Part shown: in pieces, positions 27,594 to 36,583 of the stretch
How the letters are laid out: each line of letters opens with the position of its first letter
How positions within the stretch are numbered: the stretch's first letter is position 1
DNA from: Bacteroidales bacterium
GTDB lineage: Bacteria; Bacteroidota; Bacteroidia; Bacteroidales; UBA6680
Length of the DNA stretch: 64,000 bases
Assembly (NCBI GenBank): GCA_025210735.1
Contig: JAOARD010000071.1
Span: forward strand, 98,888 to 162,887
Direction: 5' to 3'
The notes under the pieces: model-generated
Seen by the model: only the letters and a program-made list of their open reading frames with translations
What the model was told of the DNA's origin: nothing
Database searches by the model: none
Translations under genes and position numbers: made by a program

Positions 27594-27725
27594 ATGAAAC
27601 TTAGCATGATTACTGGATCATGTTAATTCTACGTAACCATAAGAAACAAATTTAGATATATGAAACGAAGCATGAGAAAGAATTTTCACACACACGAGGA
27701 TTATTATAATGCGGAGTTCCATATG
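27594..27725 (+). repeat. Start-codon-linked repeat: one degenerate and one good unit
   Basis: The good unit is 27660-27725 (ATGAAACGAAGCATGAGAA ... GTTCCATATG, 66 bp). Exactly 25 nt later is ATG 27751 of the TPR gene, inside CATATG. Just upstream, 27594-27650 looks like a decayed unit (ATGAAACTTAGCATGAT) whose spacer AAACAAATTTAGA is intact. The good unit opens a 24-codon frame ending at a TAA in the spacer. Confidence 0.82.
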
Positions 27726-27750
27726 ACCTCTTAAAGACAAATTTAGACAT

Positions 27751-29292
27751 ATGAAAAAAATACTATTAGGATTGATTGTTGTAATGCCGTTGTTGGTTTG
27801 TGGACAAAATAATGTAAACTCCATTGAGTTAACTGATATTGAGAAAAAAAATCTGCTTGGGTTAGTTACAGATCTGTTCAATTATGATGTTGAAATGTCG
27901 TTTAATATTACTGTTAAGGATATTCAGAGTTCATTTAGTAAAATACCTGATAGTAAGAGGTTTGATAGATTTTACTTATCGGAACTAATGAGTAAGAGCA
28001 AAGAGGATACTTTAAATCCTATTCTTTTGTGTAATATTGGTACATATTATTCCAAAAAGAATAATATTCCGTTAGCAAATGAGTATTATTCAAGATCATT
28101 AAGAAATTTGGATGTTAAATATTGCGATAATGATAGCTCCTTTTTTTATTCATATAGAGGCATTCTAAAATCTAATTTGGGAGATTCAAGTGCATTTGAC
28201 GATTTTGATCGGGCTATATCTATAAATCCTAACGACTCTATATCATTGCATTTTTATCCAATGTTATTGTTGTCAAGAGGAGATTTGCTTAAATCAAAAG
28301 AGGTGATAAAGAAATTATTTACAAAAAATCAGATAAGAGCTTCAATTGCATATGTTTATCTATCAGTGATAGAGGCGCTTGTTGGCATGAGTGATATTGT
28401 TAAACAGAGATTAGATAACCCGGAGTATGATTATAAAAGTGAGTATATAAATAAGGATTATAATGAGATTATTGACTATACATTGCTTGACAGCTATTTG
28501 AGAGAATATAAAGGAAATTTAGAGATAGAGAATTGCAGAATCATGGCAGAATTGTTTGGACTATTTTGTAAAATACCTCTTTTTGATACTGATAGTGATA
28601 ATAGAATTATTATAAATTACACTAATACAGAAAAAAAGAGAATAGATAGTTTGATTTCGGAGTTACTTAAAATGCAAAAGAAAGGAGTAATGAATGAATA
28701 TACTTTAAATAAATGCTTGGGTATTTCATATTTTATGATTGAAGAATGGGATAAATCTATGACTTATTATAAAAAGGCTATAGATGTTTTTCCAGACAAA
28801 AAAGAGAGTGATGATTTTAATAGAGATGAATGTTATAAGGCTATTTTAGCAGTAAATTATCAGAGAAAAGATACTGTTGAAATTAGAAAGATACTCTACT
28901 CAAAGATATATTCTGAAATTGATTTAGAGGATACTGCAGATGAATTTTCACTTTTGGCTATTCACTATTTCAGAAATGGTAATCTGAGAAAGGCAGAAGA
29001 GTATTGCAAAAAGGTAAGAGATATTGATCCAAATAATTTTAATGCCTTAAGGCTTTTATCTCACTTAAACTTTGTAAAAGGATCAGATATGCTTACCGAA
29101 TACTATGGAGAGAGTGCAGGAAGGTATGTTAGAAATGATAATGATGCATATAATCTGTTGTTGCAATTTGCTGTATATTTTATATATAATGGAGATTTTA
29201 AAAGTGCTGCAGAGAAGCTTAAAATGGCAAAAAATATTAATAATAAAGGGTTAATATATGATAAGTTGCAAAAAATTATAGGGGATGCATAA
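27751..29292 (+). CDS. Exported TPR protein
   Basis: 513 residues with a signal peptide (MKKILLGLIVVMPLLVCGQ). TPR-like helix pairs are visible at about 95-165 (NIGTYYSKKNNIPLANEYYSRSLRNL, DDFDRAISINPNDSISLHF), around 330 (ISYFMIEEWDKSMTYYKKAIDVFP) and near the end (AIHYFRNGNLRKAEEYCKKVRDIDPNNFNALRLLSHLN). It is probably a periplasmic scaffold. Its start lies in the hairpin formed with the preceding repeat. Confidence 0.8.
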   Translation: MKKILLGLIVVMPLLVCGQNNVNSIELTDIEKKNLLGLVTDLFNYDVEMSFNITVKDIQSSFSKIPDSKRFDRFYLSELMSKSKEDTLNPILLCNIGTYYSKKNNIPLANEYYSRSLRNLDVKYCDNDSSFFYSYRGILKSNLGDSSAFDDFDRAISINPNDSISLHFYPMLLLSRGDLLKSKEVIKKLFTKNQIRASIAYVYLSVIEALVGMSDIVKQRLDNPEYDYKSEYINKDYNEIIDYTLLDSYLREYKGNLEIENCRIMAELFGLFCKIPLFDTDSDNRIIINYTNTEKKRIDSLISELLKMQKKGVMNEYTLNKCLGISYFMIEEWDKSMTYYKKAIDVFPDKKESDDFNRDECYKAILAVNYQRKDTVEIRKILYSKIYSEIDLEDTADEFSLLAIHYFRNGNLRKAEEYCKKVRDIDPNNFNALRLLSHLNFVKGSDMLTEYYGESAGRYVRNDNDAYNLLLQFAVYFIYNGDFKSAAEKLKMAKNINNKGLIYDKLQKIIGDA

Positions 29293-29324
29293 TAGAGCAG
29301 AGCTGTTATGAGTCTGGATAAAAG

Positions 29325-29436
29325 TTAAGAAACTGTTTAAATTTATCCCTCAGTTTTATATATGAAACGAAGCATGAGAATGATTATAAATGCAAGTTCC
29401 ATCTGGTAAATAAAGAACAAATTAAACAGTTTCTAA
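29325..29436 (+). repeat. MITE-like element with AAACTGTTTAAATTT terminal inverted repeats
   Basis: The left end, TTAAGAAACTGTTTAAATTT (29325-29344), is an inverted match to the right end, AAATTAAACAGTTTCTAA (29419-29436). A start-codon-linked repeat unit lies between them. Two relatives occur at 44391 and 50581, the first sharing about 32 bases of left end nearly exactly. No transposase is encoded. Confidence 0.6.
29362..29405 (+). repeat. Short start-codon-linked repeat unit inside the MITE-like element
   Basis: A 44-bp internally deleted unit: ATGAAACGAAGCATGAGAATG joined directly to ATTATAAATGCAAGTTCCATCTG, lacking the CACACGAG core. A CAGTTT follows 21 nt later in place of CAGATG, so no gene starts there. 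Confidence 0.75.
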
Positions 29437-29495
29437 TATGACTGGAGATTAACAAAGATTTATCTACCTTTAATATCTAAATAGATAATGCACAT

Positions 29496-30077
29496 ATGAG
29501 TAATTACAAACAAGAGATACATAATCTTTTCCCTTTTTTAGAAGCTGAAGATATTGATGAACTACTGGCAATATCAAAAATTACTACGTTAAAAGTTGGT
29601 GATAAACTAGCTAATCAGGGAGAGGTTAATGCAAATATGCATCTTATCCTTAAAGGACTGCTAAGGTCATATGTAATTACATCATCAGGAGAGGAGCGTA
29701 CAGTATTTATTGCAAAGTCTAAAATGAGAATAGCATCATTTAACTCAATTCTGCATAATTTACCATCAGAGGTTACTATAGAGGCTATTGAAGAGTCTGA
29801 TGTTTTGGTTGTAAATAGTAACATATTTCAGAAGGTTATAAAATCAGAGTCAACATTACGACTATTAGAGAAACAGGGAGTCAGAAACCTTTTTGCCGAC
29901 GCTGTTGAGAGGCTCCATTTCTTTACAGTACTATCTCCTGAGGAGCGATTTATACAATTCAGAGATAAACATCCTGATCTGCTTCAGCGCGTACCACAGA
30001 AGTATCTTGCCTCTTATTTAGGAATCACCACAGTATCTCTATCCAGAATAAAAGCACGGGTTGCAAAAAAAATGTAA
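29496..30077 (+). CDS. Crp/Fnr-family transcriptional regulator
   Basis: 193 residues. A cyclic-nucleotide-binding-fold domain (about 20-120: ITTLKVGDKLANQGEVNANMHLILKGLLRSYV) is followed by a short helix-turn-helix (RVPQKYLASYLGITTVSLSRIKAR, about 165-190). There are no cysteines, so it is not an Fe-S Fnr; the effector is unknown. It precedes the Fe-S protein gene by 99 bp and probably regulates that gene group. Confidence 0.88.
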   Translation: MSNYKQEIHNLFPFLEAEDIDELLAISKITTLKVGDKLANQGEVNANMHLILKGLLRSYVITSSGEERTVFIAKSKMRIASFNSILHNLPSEVTIEAIEESDVLVVNSNIFQKVIKSESTLRLLEKQGVRNLFADAVERLHFFTVLSPEERFIQFRDKHPDLLQRVPQKYLASYLGITTVSLSRIKARVAKKM

Positions 30078-30176
30078 GAAAAGTCGAAATTAACTTTTGT
30101 TATTTCTGAGCTCGTAATTACCCGCTTATTTTGCTAATGAAAATTATTACTAATTATTTATTAGCCAACAGGGAAT

Positions 30177-31118
30177 ATGGAGCGAACAGAACATATAGAG
30201 AAACAGATAAAACTTGATATAAGTGTTGAGAACTATGTAAAGAGTGATGCTTTACTGGTAAAATCAACAACTGATTCAAAAATATCTCATAACATTGCTG
30301 ATTTGGCAAAACGCTACGGAGATGGTCCTCCAAAGTTCTATCCTGAAACCTTTGAGTTGATGATAGATACAGCTAAGCTTGTGAAGAAGGGTTATGAAGA
30401 TATTTCTGATAATCCGGCAGAACCACTTACAGAAATATCAATTGAAGAGTTAGAGAAACTTGTAAGCTACTCAAAATCGTTAGGAGTAAATGATATTGGC
30501 TTTACAGAGGTAGATCCTAAGCTGATATTTAAGAACCGTGCAATCTTACACAAAAATGCCATTGTAATTACAATGGAGATGGATTATGAGCAGATAGCAT
30601 TAGCACCATCGCGCGAGACCGGACACGAGGTACATTTTACATACAATAAGCTTGGGCAAATATCAAATAAAATTGCTGAATATCTGCGTAAAAGAGGTTT
30701 TAATGCACAAGCCGGTGCAGCACTTGGAGGCGATGTTGATTATAAACATCTTGCCGAAAAAGCTAATATGGGAGCCATTGGAAATCATGGGTTACTTATA
30801 TCTCCAAAGGTTGGCCCCAGACAACGAATTACCGCTATATATACAAGCATAGAAAATCTTCCGGTAAAAGCTGATAACCCACACAAATGGATAAAGGAGT
30901 TCTGCAGAGGCTGTCAGATTTGTGCTAAACGTTGTCCCGCAAATGCCATAGTAGGATTAGATAAAGCAAAAGAAAATCAGGAGTATATAGAGTTACCAAA
31001 ATGCGCTAAATCGTTTGCAAACTCTTTTGGCTGTTCGGTTTGTATTAAGGAGTGTCTTTTTAACAAATCAGATTATGGTAAGATCTACAAATTGTACCAA
31101 AGAAAGCTTGCTAATTAG
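30177..31118 (+). CDS. Reductive-dehalogenase/QueG-like 4Fe-4S protein
   Basis: 313 residues. The C-terminal third has two ferredoxin-type clusters, FCRGCQICAKRCP and CSVCIKEC. The middle region (AIVITMEMDYEQIALAPS, GFNAQAGAALGGDVDYKHLAEKANMGAIGNHGLLISPKVGPRQRITAIYT) matches the corrinoid/Fe-S oxidoreductase group that includes epoxyqueuosine reductase and respiratory dehalogenases. No twin-arginine signal is seen, so it is cytoplasmic. Whether it binds a corrinoid cannot be told; the B12 uptake locus 10 kb away makes it worth asking. Next to a flavodoxin/ferredoxin protein that could be its electron donor. Confidence 0.8.
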   Translation: MERTEHIEKQIKLDISVENYVKSDALLVKSTTDSKISHNIADLAKRYGDGPPKFYPETFELMIDTAKLVKKGYEDISDNPAEPLTEISIEELEKLVSYSKSLGVNDIGFTEVDPKLIFKNRAILHKNAIVITMEMDYEQIALAPSRETGHEVHFTYNKLGQISNKIAEYLRKRGFNAQAGAALGGDVDYKHLAEKANMGAIGNHGLLISPKVGPRQRITAIYTSIENLPVKADNPHKWIKEFCRGCQICAKRCPANAIVGLDKAKENQEYIELPKCAKSFANSFGCSVCIKECLFNKSDYGKIYKLYQRKLAN

Positions 31119-31160
31119 CGAAACAGCAGAGAGTAACGTTTTAAACAATCATATTAAATA

Positions 31161-31206
31161 TGGCAAAACAAGCATGATAATTATTGAATTATGTGAGTTC
31201 TGTCTG
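31161..31206 (+). repeat. Decayed start-codon-linked repeat unit
   Basis: AAAACAAGCATGATAATTATT...TTATGTGAGTTCTGTCTG retains the order of the unit with several changes. Its end is 24 nt before ATG 31231, close to the usual 25. Confidence 0.5.
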
Positions 31207-31230
31207 ATAAAATAATAGAGGAATATAAAA

Positions 31231-32034
31231 ATGAAAGCAGCAGTAGTATACTTTTCAGGAACAGGAAACACATACAGAGTAGGAGAACTATTTAAAACAT
31301 ATCTTGAGGATCTCAACTATCAGGTTGATATGGTAGATATTACAAAAAGTGATAATGCTCTTAAAAATTATGATCTGTTTATTGCAGGTACGCCAACACA
31401 GAATGCAGTATCTACATTTAATCTTAATGAATTTATACGCAGATATATATCTAAAAAAGATAACCCAAAAGCAAGTTTTATTACATATGTTACACATAGT
31501 TGGGGTATTGCATACGGGCATCTTACCATAAGAGATTTTGTGCAAAAACGAGGATTCAAAGTTATGGGTGCAAGAGCTTTTCAGGCTCCTAATAATTTCT
31601 ATATGTTCAGGAAAGAGCATCCTAAGTTTAATAATGAGAGATTTAATGCAGCTTTAGAAGATATAAACCAATTGGTTAAGCAGATTATAGATGCTTTTAT
31701 TACAGGTAATGTAATAATTGATAAGAGATCTGAATACAGAAAAACCATGAAATATCTATATGCTAAAATTAATAAAGCAACAATGTTGTCCAGACTTGCA
31801 AAGCTAATGATGAAGGTAGATCATGATAAGTGTACAGGCTGTGGTGTGTGCGTTAAAAAATGTTCAAACGGAAATATAAAGCTTACAGATGGCAAGATAG
31901 AGTTTTTGACACAATGTGTTGCATGTGCCCGTTGTATGCATGTATGCCCTAAAAATGCTTATCTGCTTAATGGCGAAGCGTTTGAACAGTATGAGGGAAT
32001 AAGAAAACCTATAGCAGAGATTATACAAGCATAG
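31231..32034 (+). CDS. EFR1-type flavodoxin/ferredoxin fusion protein
   Basis: 267 residues. The N-terminal flavodoxin-like domain opens with the FMN phosphate-binding loop YFSGTGNTYRVGE. The C-terminal part carries two 4Fe-4S motifs, CTGCGVCVKKCSNG and CVACARCMHVCP. EFR1-family proteins shuttle electrons in anaerobes. The position between the Fe-S oxidoreductase and an SDR suggests an electron-transfer module under the Crp-type regulator. Confidence 0.88.
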   Translation: MKAAVVYFSGTGNTYRVGELFKTYLEDLNYQVDMVDITKSDNALKNYDLFIAGTPTQNAVSTFNLNEFIRRYISKKDNPKASFITYVTHSWGIAYGHLTIRDFVQKRGFKVMGARAFQAPNNFYMFRKEHPKFNNERFNAALEDINQLVKQIIDAFITGNVIIDKRSEYRKTMKYLYAKINKATMLSRLAKLMMKVDHDKCTGCGVCVKKCSNGNIKLTDGKIEFLTQCVACARCMHVCPKNAYLLNGEAFEQYEGIRKPIAEIIQA

Positions 32035-32072
32035 ATAAATAACAGACATATAATAATATAAATTTTAGAAAG

Positions 32073-32882
32073 ATGAAGACAATTGTAATAACAGGAACCA
32101 GTTCGGGTATTGGAAAAGCAACAGTTAAACATTTTGCTGCAAATGGTTGGAGAGTAGCAGCCACAATGCGAAACCCGGAGAGAGAGACAGAGTTAAACCA
32201 GTTAGAGAATGTAGTACTATATTCGCTTGATGTTACAAATGAGGACTCTGTGAGCAGAGCAACAGAGCAGATAGTTAATGATTTTGGAAAAATAGATGTT
32301 GTAGTGAATAATGCGGGTTACGATTTGTTGGGAGCATTTGAGGCGGCATCTACAGAACAGATTCAGCGACAATTTGATGTAAATGTATTTGGATTGATGA
32401 ATGTTACACGGGCGTTTCTACCTCATTTCAGAGCAAACAGAGACGGAATGTTTGTGAATATATCATCGCTTAGCGGATTGGTTACATTACCATTTAATAG
32501 TCTGTACCATGCAAGTAAATGGGCTATTGAGGGCTTCTCAGAGTCGTTAACATATGAATTGGAATCGTTAGGTATTCAGGTTAAATTAATAGAGCCGGGA
32601 CCTGTTACAACACAATTTTATGGTACATCTTTAGATGTAACTAAAAAAGATGGTCTTACAGACTATAACGATAAGTTGGCTACGTTTAATAAAAACAAAT
32701 CGGCTGCTGCATCGGGTAGTATGATGCCTGAACAGCTTGGAGAAGCCATATATAGTGCCGTAACTGACGGAAAACCACAACTACGCTACATTGTTGGTGA
32801 AACCGCAAATAAATTGGTTGGTATGCGTAAAGAGAAAGGAGAGGAGTTCTTTTTTAACGCAATGAAACAGTTTCTGTCATAA
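32073..32882 (+). CDS. Short-chain dehydrogenase/reductase
   Basis: 269 residues. Motifs are TGTSSGIG near the N-terminus, VVNNAG, the Ser in NISSLSG and YHASK for the catalytic Tyr/Lys pair. The length and the C-terminal region (FYGTSLDV) fit the classical SDR group close to retinol/ketoacyl reductase-like proteins. It follows the EFR1 gene by 38 bp and is probably in the same transcript. Confidence 0.92.
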   Translation: MKTIVITGTSSGIGKATVKHFAANGWRVAATMRNPERETELNQLENVVLYSLDVTNEDSVSRATEQIVNDFGKIDVVVNNAGYDLLGAFEAASTEQIQRQFDVNVFGLMNVTRAFLPHFRANRDGMFVNISSLSGLVTLPFNSLYHASKWAIEGFSESLTYELESLGIQVKLIEPGPVTTQFYGTSLDVTKKDGLTDYNDKLATFNKNKSAAASGSMMPEQLGEAIYSAVTDGKPQLRYIVGETANKLVGMRKEKGEEFFFNAMKQFLS

Positions 32883-32904
32883 TTGCTAATTACATATATA
32901 ATAT

Positions 32905-32948
32905 GATACTCTGCCAAAATTTAGTTTAGGTGGAGTATCTTATTTTTA
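32905..32948 (+). terminator. Probable terminator
   Basis: A 7-bp stem (GATACTC / GAGTATC) with extra inner CC/GG pairing, followed by TTATTTTT, after the SDR gene. Confidence 0.6.
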
Positions 32949-33148
32949 AGTCAACGAATTGTTTTTTTTGTTTAAAACTAAACATCTGATATATAACAAT
33001 ATTACTGTTTTATTACCTTTATTGATATCCTACAACAGTGTTTGACAGATAGTACTGAATACAATATAAAACAACACCCCGGAATATATAATTGAGGTAA
33101 AGTTGCAGTGCAGGCGAATGGTTTTTTATAAATTTTAAAATTGATAAA

Positions 33149-33859
33149 ATGGAAAATCAAGATCAAGTAATGAGTATGCCCAGAATAGGCGATCCTGCAC
33201 CGGAATTTAGAGCAGTTACAACACAGGGAGAGATAAACTTTCCTTCTGATTACATTGGCAAATGGGCTATACTTTTTAGTCATCCTGCCGATTTTACGCC
33301 TGTATGCACATCTGAGTTTATGACATTTGCACATTTAGAGAAACAGTTTAATGATGCAAATTGTGAACTCATAGGTTTATCTATTGATGGTTTGTACAGT
33401 CATATTGCATGGCTGCGTACAATTAAAGAGAAGATAGAGTACAAAGGGATGAAAGATATTGAGGTAACATTTCCTTTAATTGAGGATATTAAAATGGATG
33501 TTGCTAAAAAATATGGAATGATACAACCAAATGAGGACTCAACAAAAGCCGTTAGGGCAGTATTTTTTGTAGATCCAAGAGGTATTATTCGTACAATAAT
33601 ATACTATCCGCTTAGCTTGGGAAGAAATTTTGACGAGTTATATCGTGTACTTATTGCCTTGCAAACAGCTGATGAGTTTGGTATAGCAACACCTGCTGAT
33701 TGGCGACCTGGTGATGATGTAATAATTGGTCCGGCAGGATCTTGCGGTACGGCAAAAGAGAGAATGGAGGATGGCGATATTGATTGTAAAGACTGGTTTT
33801 TCTGTACAAAAAAACTGGATAAAGATATAGTGCTTGATAAGATATTAAAGAAGAAATAA
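33149..33859 (+). CDS. Peroxiredoxin (Prx6-like)
   Basis: 236 residues. The peroxidatic centre is PADFTPVCTSEF with Cys53. The long C-terminal arm (PRGIIRTIIYYPLSLGRNFDELYRVLIALQTAD ... TPADWRPGDDVII) is that of the Prx6/AhpC group. Additional cysteines near the end (GSCGTAKERM, DIDCKDWFFC) may act as resolving residues. It detoxifies peroxides in the cytoplasm. It follows the electron-transfer genes but has its own 266-bp upstream gap and terminator. Confidence 0.93.
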   Translation: MENQDQVMSMPRIGDPAPEFRAVTTQGEINFPSDYIGKWAILFSHPADFTPVCTSEFMTFAHLEKQFNDANCELIGLSIDGLYSHIAWLRTIKEKIEYKGMKDIEVTFPLIEDIKMDVAKKYGMIQPNEDSTKAVRAVFFVDPRGIIRTIIYYPLSLGRNFDELYRVLIALQTADEFGIATPADWRPGDDVIIGPAGSCGTAKERMEDGDIDCKDWFFCTKKLDKDIVLDKILKKK

Positions 33860-33880
33860 AAATATACATATATCTGTGTA

Positions 33881-33927
33881 AAACAATGAGTGTTACAAAT
33901 AGATACTGTATCACTTATTGTTTTTTT
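33881..33927 (+). terminator. Rho-independent terminator
   Basis: A 12-bp stem (AAACAATGAGTG / CACTTATTGTTT, one mismatch) followed by a T run, after the peroxiredoxin gene. Confidence 0.8.
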
Positions 33928-34104
33928 ATGTGTCTTTATACTCAATTATATATGTTGTCTGTATGTAGTTTTCTTACAAGAATACTATAATTGAAGAAAA
34001 CTAAACATTGTTATATGTAATATTGTTTCTATATTGTTGGGTAATTTTAAAGTACAGTCACAATTTCAACCTGTTAAATGATAATAACATCTAAAAAATA
34101 AGTT

Positions 34105-34560
34105 ATGAAATCAAAAATCTTAACACTCGTAGTTGTATCACTACTGTTTTCTGTAAATATCAGTGCTCAATGTATTAACGGAACAAAAAGTTATCCACTA
34201 TACAAAGCCGGAGCTCAACTTGTAGACAAATTCGATAATCAAGGACTTGAGATTGTAAGAATAGAGTATGACCTTGTATTCTCATCTAAAGAGTCGTTCA
34301 GAAATCTTACTTCAGATTGGGAGTACTCTATTATGGCATTTGCCGATAATGGCGTTAAAGATTTGAATATAAAGTTGTATGAGTACGATAAATTGCTTGA
34401 TAAGTGGAAAATGGTTGCAGAGGATGACTCTACCGAACCACATGCTCTTTTAACATATAAGCCATCTGTAACAGCTCTGTATAAGGTTGAGATTATTGTT
34501 AAAGAATTTTATGAAGGATATAATGTTGCCAGATATGGGTTAATATACTTGCATGAGTAA
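34105..34560 (+). CDS. Secreted protein of unknown function
   Basis: 151 residues with a signal peptide ending at NISAQ. The mature part is beta-rich (LEIVRIEYDLVFSSKESFRNLTSDWEYSIMAFADNGVKDLNIKLYEYD), and the phrase about active strain and LYEYD-KWK-DDSTEPHALLTYKPSVTALYKVEI suggests a pre-peptidase-C-like or jelly-roll sandwich. No family named with confidence. Single-gene unit with its own terminator. Confidence 0.7.
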   Translation: MKSKILTLVVVSLLFSVNISAQCINGTKSYPLYKAGAQLVDKFDNQGLEIVRIEYDLVFSSKESFRNLTSDWEYSIMAFADNGVKDLNIKLYEYDKLLDKWKMVAEDDSTEPHALLTYKPSVTALYKVEIIVKEFYEGYNVARYGLIYLHE

Positions 34561-34593
34561 TTTATTGTATTATTCAAGAATTACATAAATTAT

Positions 34594-34630
34594 AAGCCTG
34601 ATTTTGATATTGGGCTTTTCTGTTTTTTAA
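34594..34630 (+). terminator. Probable terminator
   Basis: An 8-bp stem (AAGCCTGA / TTGGGCTT with two wobble pairs) followed by TTCTGTTTTTT. Confidence 0.6.
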
Positions 34631-34676
34631 TCATATAAACGGGTTAAAAATAAATCCTTGAACCATAAAACTGAAT

Positions 34677-34802
34677 ATGTATAGAAAAATATCTACAACC
34701 CTGTTTTTATCTATCTTATTTTTTGTAACTGCTTTCGGACAGTTTGATAAAACTACCTCTTATGATAAACTTGAATCTTTAGCGGGTAATTTATGTATAT
34801 GA
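34677..34802 (+). pseudogene. Truncated exported-protein gene remnant
   Basis: A 41-codon frame begins with a convincing signal peptide (MYRKISTTLFLSILFFVTAFGQ) but stops after 19 further residues. A signal peptide with no mature domain suggests the 5' remnant of a gene cut off by deletion; the next gene starts 47 bp later. It could also be a genuine short peptide. Confidence 0.45.
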
Positions 34803-34849
34803 TGATGATTAAATTACACGTGCTAAATATTACCCTTAAAAATAAAACT

Positions 34850-35860
34850 ATGAGAAAAATATGTGTTTTAATCCTGATTTTTTCAGGAGCATTGCGTTTA
34901 TATGCAAACCCTATTGCAATGCCAAGTGTTGAGATTTCTGAACTCTATTTTGATGAATATGGTAAATGGAAACTGGAGTTGTATTATCGGTTTTATGACA
35001 AGTCGCCTGCTATTGATAGTATATATATTAGTTCAATGACGGATTTAATAAAACTACCCCGATATAAATTTAAAGAGAAATCGGGTCTGTTGGTTATTAC
35101 ACCAGATAGCCTTGATAGGGAATTTAATATAAACAGATTTGCTGATACAATTAAGGTTACTACATATGCAATGGGACCTATAGACGATATTTTGATATTC
35201 GGGAAGTTAGCAGGAGCCAGTATTGGTTATCCCAGAAAGGGGCAATCTATTAGTAAATATTATAGTTTTGTTAAAGATAAATCGCCTACAATTGGATATG
35301 CTAATGATACAACAGGAATGTGTGGTACAGTTAAAGGTGTTGTTTACAATGAAAATGATGAACCTGTTAAGAACAGAACACTGGGATTAGATAACTTTTT
35401 TAACACATCTGAGAATGGAGAATACTCAACACGGGTCTTTGCAAGACCATCATCATACTGGCGAGTTAAGTATAAAACTATATTAAAATCAACCAGTTCT
35501 GCATTGGTAAATAGAGTTAATTATGTAATGGAGCCTGATTCTATTATTGAGTTAGATATATATTTAGCTGAAGAATTATCTACAGAGGTTAATAATCAGG
35601 ATATTGAGGATTCTGCAATATCTGTATATCCTAATCCGGTTAAGATAAATCAGGAATTATATGTAGATATAGATTTGCCAATAATAACCTCTGATATCTG
35701 GATTGAAATAGTAGATTTAAGAGGTGCAATTATCGCAAAAAGAAGAGTTAAAGAACACCATAGTTCATTGACTGCTCCGGCAGATGCCGGGTTCTATATT
35801 GTAAAGATAATACTATCATCAAATATTATATCGTTGAATAAAATTGTTGTAAATGAATAA
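34850..35860 (+). CDS. Exported protein with type IX secretion sorting domain
   Basis: 336 residues from the ATG giving a signal peptide (MRKICVLILIFSGALRLYANP). The C-terminal 80 residues are a type A T9SS sorting domain: SVYPNPVKINQELYVDIDLP, IEIVDLRGAIIAKRRV, APADAGFYIVKII. In between are a carboxypeptidase-regulatory-like segment (GTVKGVVYNENDEPVKNRTLGL) and an unrecognised N-terminal domain. It is secreted or surface-attached. The stop overlaps the next start by 8 bp (ATGAATAA). Confidence 0.85.
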   Translation: MRKICVLILIFSGALRLYANPIAMPSVEISELYFDEYGKWKLELYYRFYDKSPAIDSIYISSMTDLIKLPRYKFKEKSGLLVITPDSLDREFNINRFADTIKVTTYAMGPIDDILIFGKLAGASIGYPRKGQSISKYYSFVKDKSPTIGYANDTTGMCGTVKGVVYNENDEPVKNRTLGLDNFFNTSENGEYSTRVFARPSSYWRVKYKTILKSTSSALVNRVNYVMEPDSIIELDIYLAEELSTEVNNQDIEDSAISVYPNPVKINQELYVDIDLPIITSDIWIEIVDLRGAIIAKRRVKEHHSSLTAPADAGFYIVKIILSSNIISLNKIVVNE

Positions 35861-36395
35861 ACTGGTACTAGTACTCTTTTTAATAATTCCTATAAATATA
35901 TTTGGGCAGGATAGATTAGAGTTTGTTAAAGAAAGTATTGATTTTAATATTGATAATAAAAGATTCTCTGTTAATGGTATCTACAGCTTCTTTAATAATT
36001 CGTCAAAATTTATTACTCAAACTATTATGTTCCCTTTTGCTAAAAACACAGACTCTATAAATGTTAAACGCATATATAACCTTACATACTCAGAGTGTAT
36101 TGGTTTTAGCAGGAAAGATAATGCTATAGTTTTTAAGATATCTGTTTTACCCAAAGATACTGTAATGGTAAATATTGCATATTCTCAAAAAACTGTAACA
36201 GAGAATATATATGTGTTAAAATCAACTAAAACATGGGGTAATCCATTAATAAATGCCAACTACTCGTTAACAGTAAATACATCTGTAAATGTTGATAGTC
36301 TTTCATTAAAACCTGATTTATTCAGGAATAGTGTATATCATTGGCAAATAGATAGCTTTTATCCTGATGATGATTTTAAGGTGTATATTAAATAA
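35853..36395 (+). CDS. Exported protein of unknown function
   Basis: 180 residues with a signal peptide ending at NIFGQ. The beta-rich body (INGIYSFFNNSSKF-TQTIMFPFAKNTDSINVKRI) resembles DUF4424-like or vault-inter-alpha N-terminal sandwiches, but I cannot assign it. Translationally coupled to the T9SS cargo gene upstream, so the two probably work together. Confidence 0.72.
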   Translation: MNKLVLVLFLIIPINIFGQDRLEFVKESIDFNIDNKRFSVNGIYSFFNNSSKFITQTIMFPFAKNTDSINVKRIYNLTYSECIGFSRKDNAIVFKISVLPKDTVMVNIAYSQKTVTENIYVLKSTKTWGNPLINANYSLTVNTSVNVDSLSLKPDLFRNSVYHWQIDSFYPDDDFKVYIK

Positions 36396-36523
36396 TCTGT
36401 AGCTAAAGGTTTTTGAAGATAGAATACCTGTTATAAGCTGATAATGGCTTGTTTGTAAATATAACATATTGGAATATATATTAAGTTGACATTTTTAGAC
36501 TACCAGTTGCTTTCTCCTATTAA

Positions 36524-36531
36524 TATTTTTG
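36524..36531 (+). promoter_or_regulatory. -7 promoter element
   Basis: TATTTTTG matches TAnnTTTG, 52 bases before ATG 36584. Confidence 0.45.
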
Positions 36532-36583
36532 TCATTAACACTTTGTAAAGTGTAATAGGTTATTAATTAACTAATATGATATT

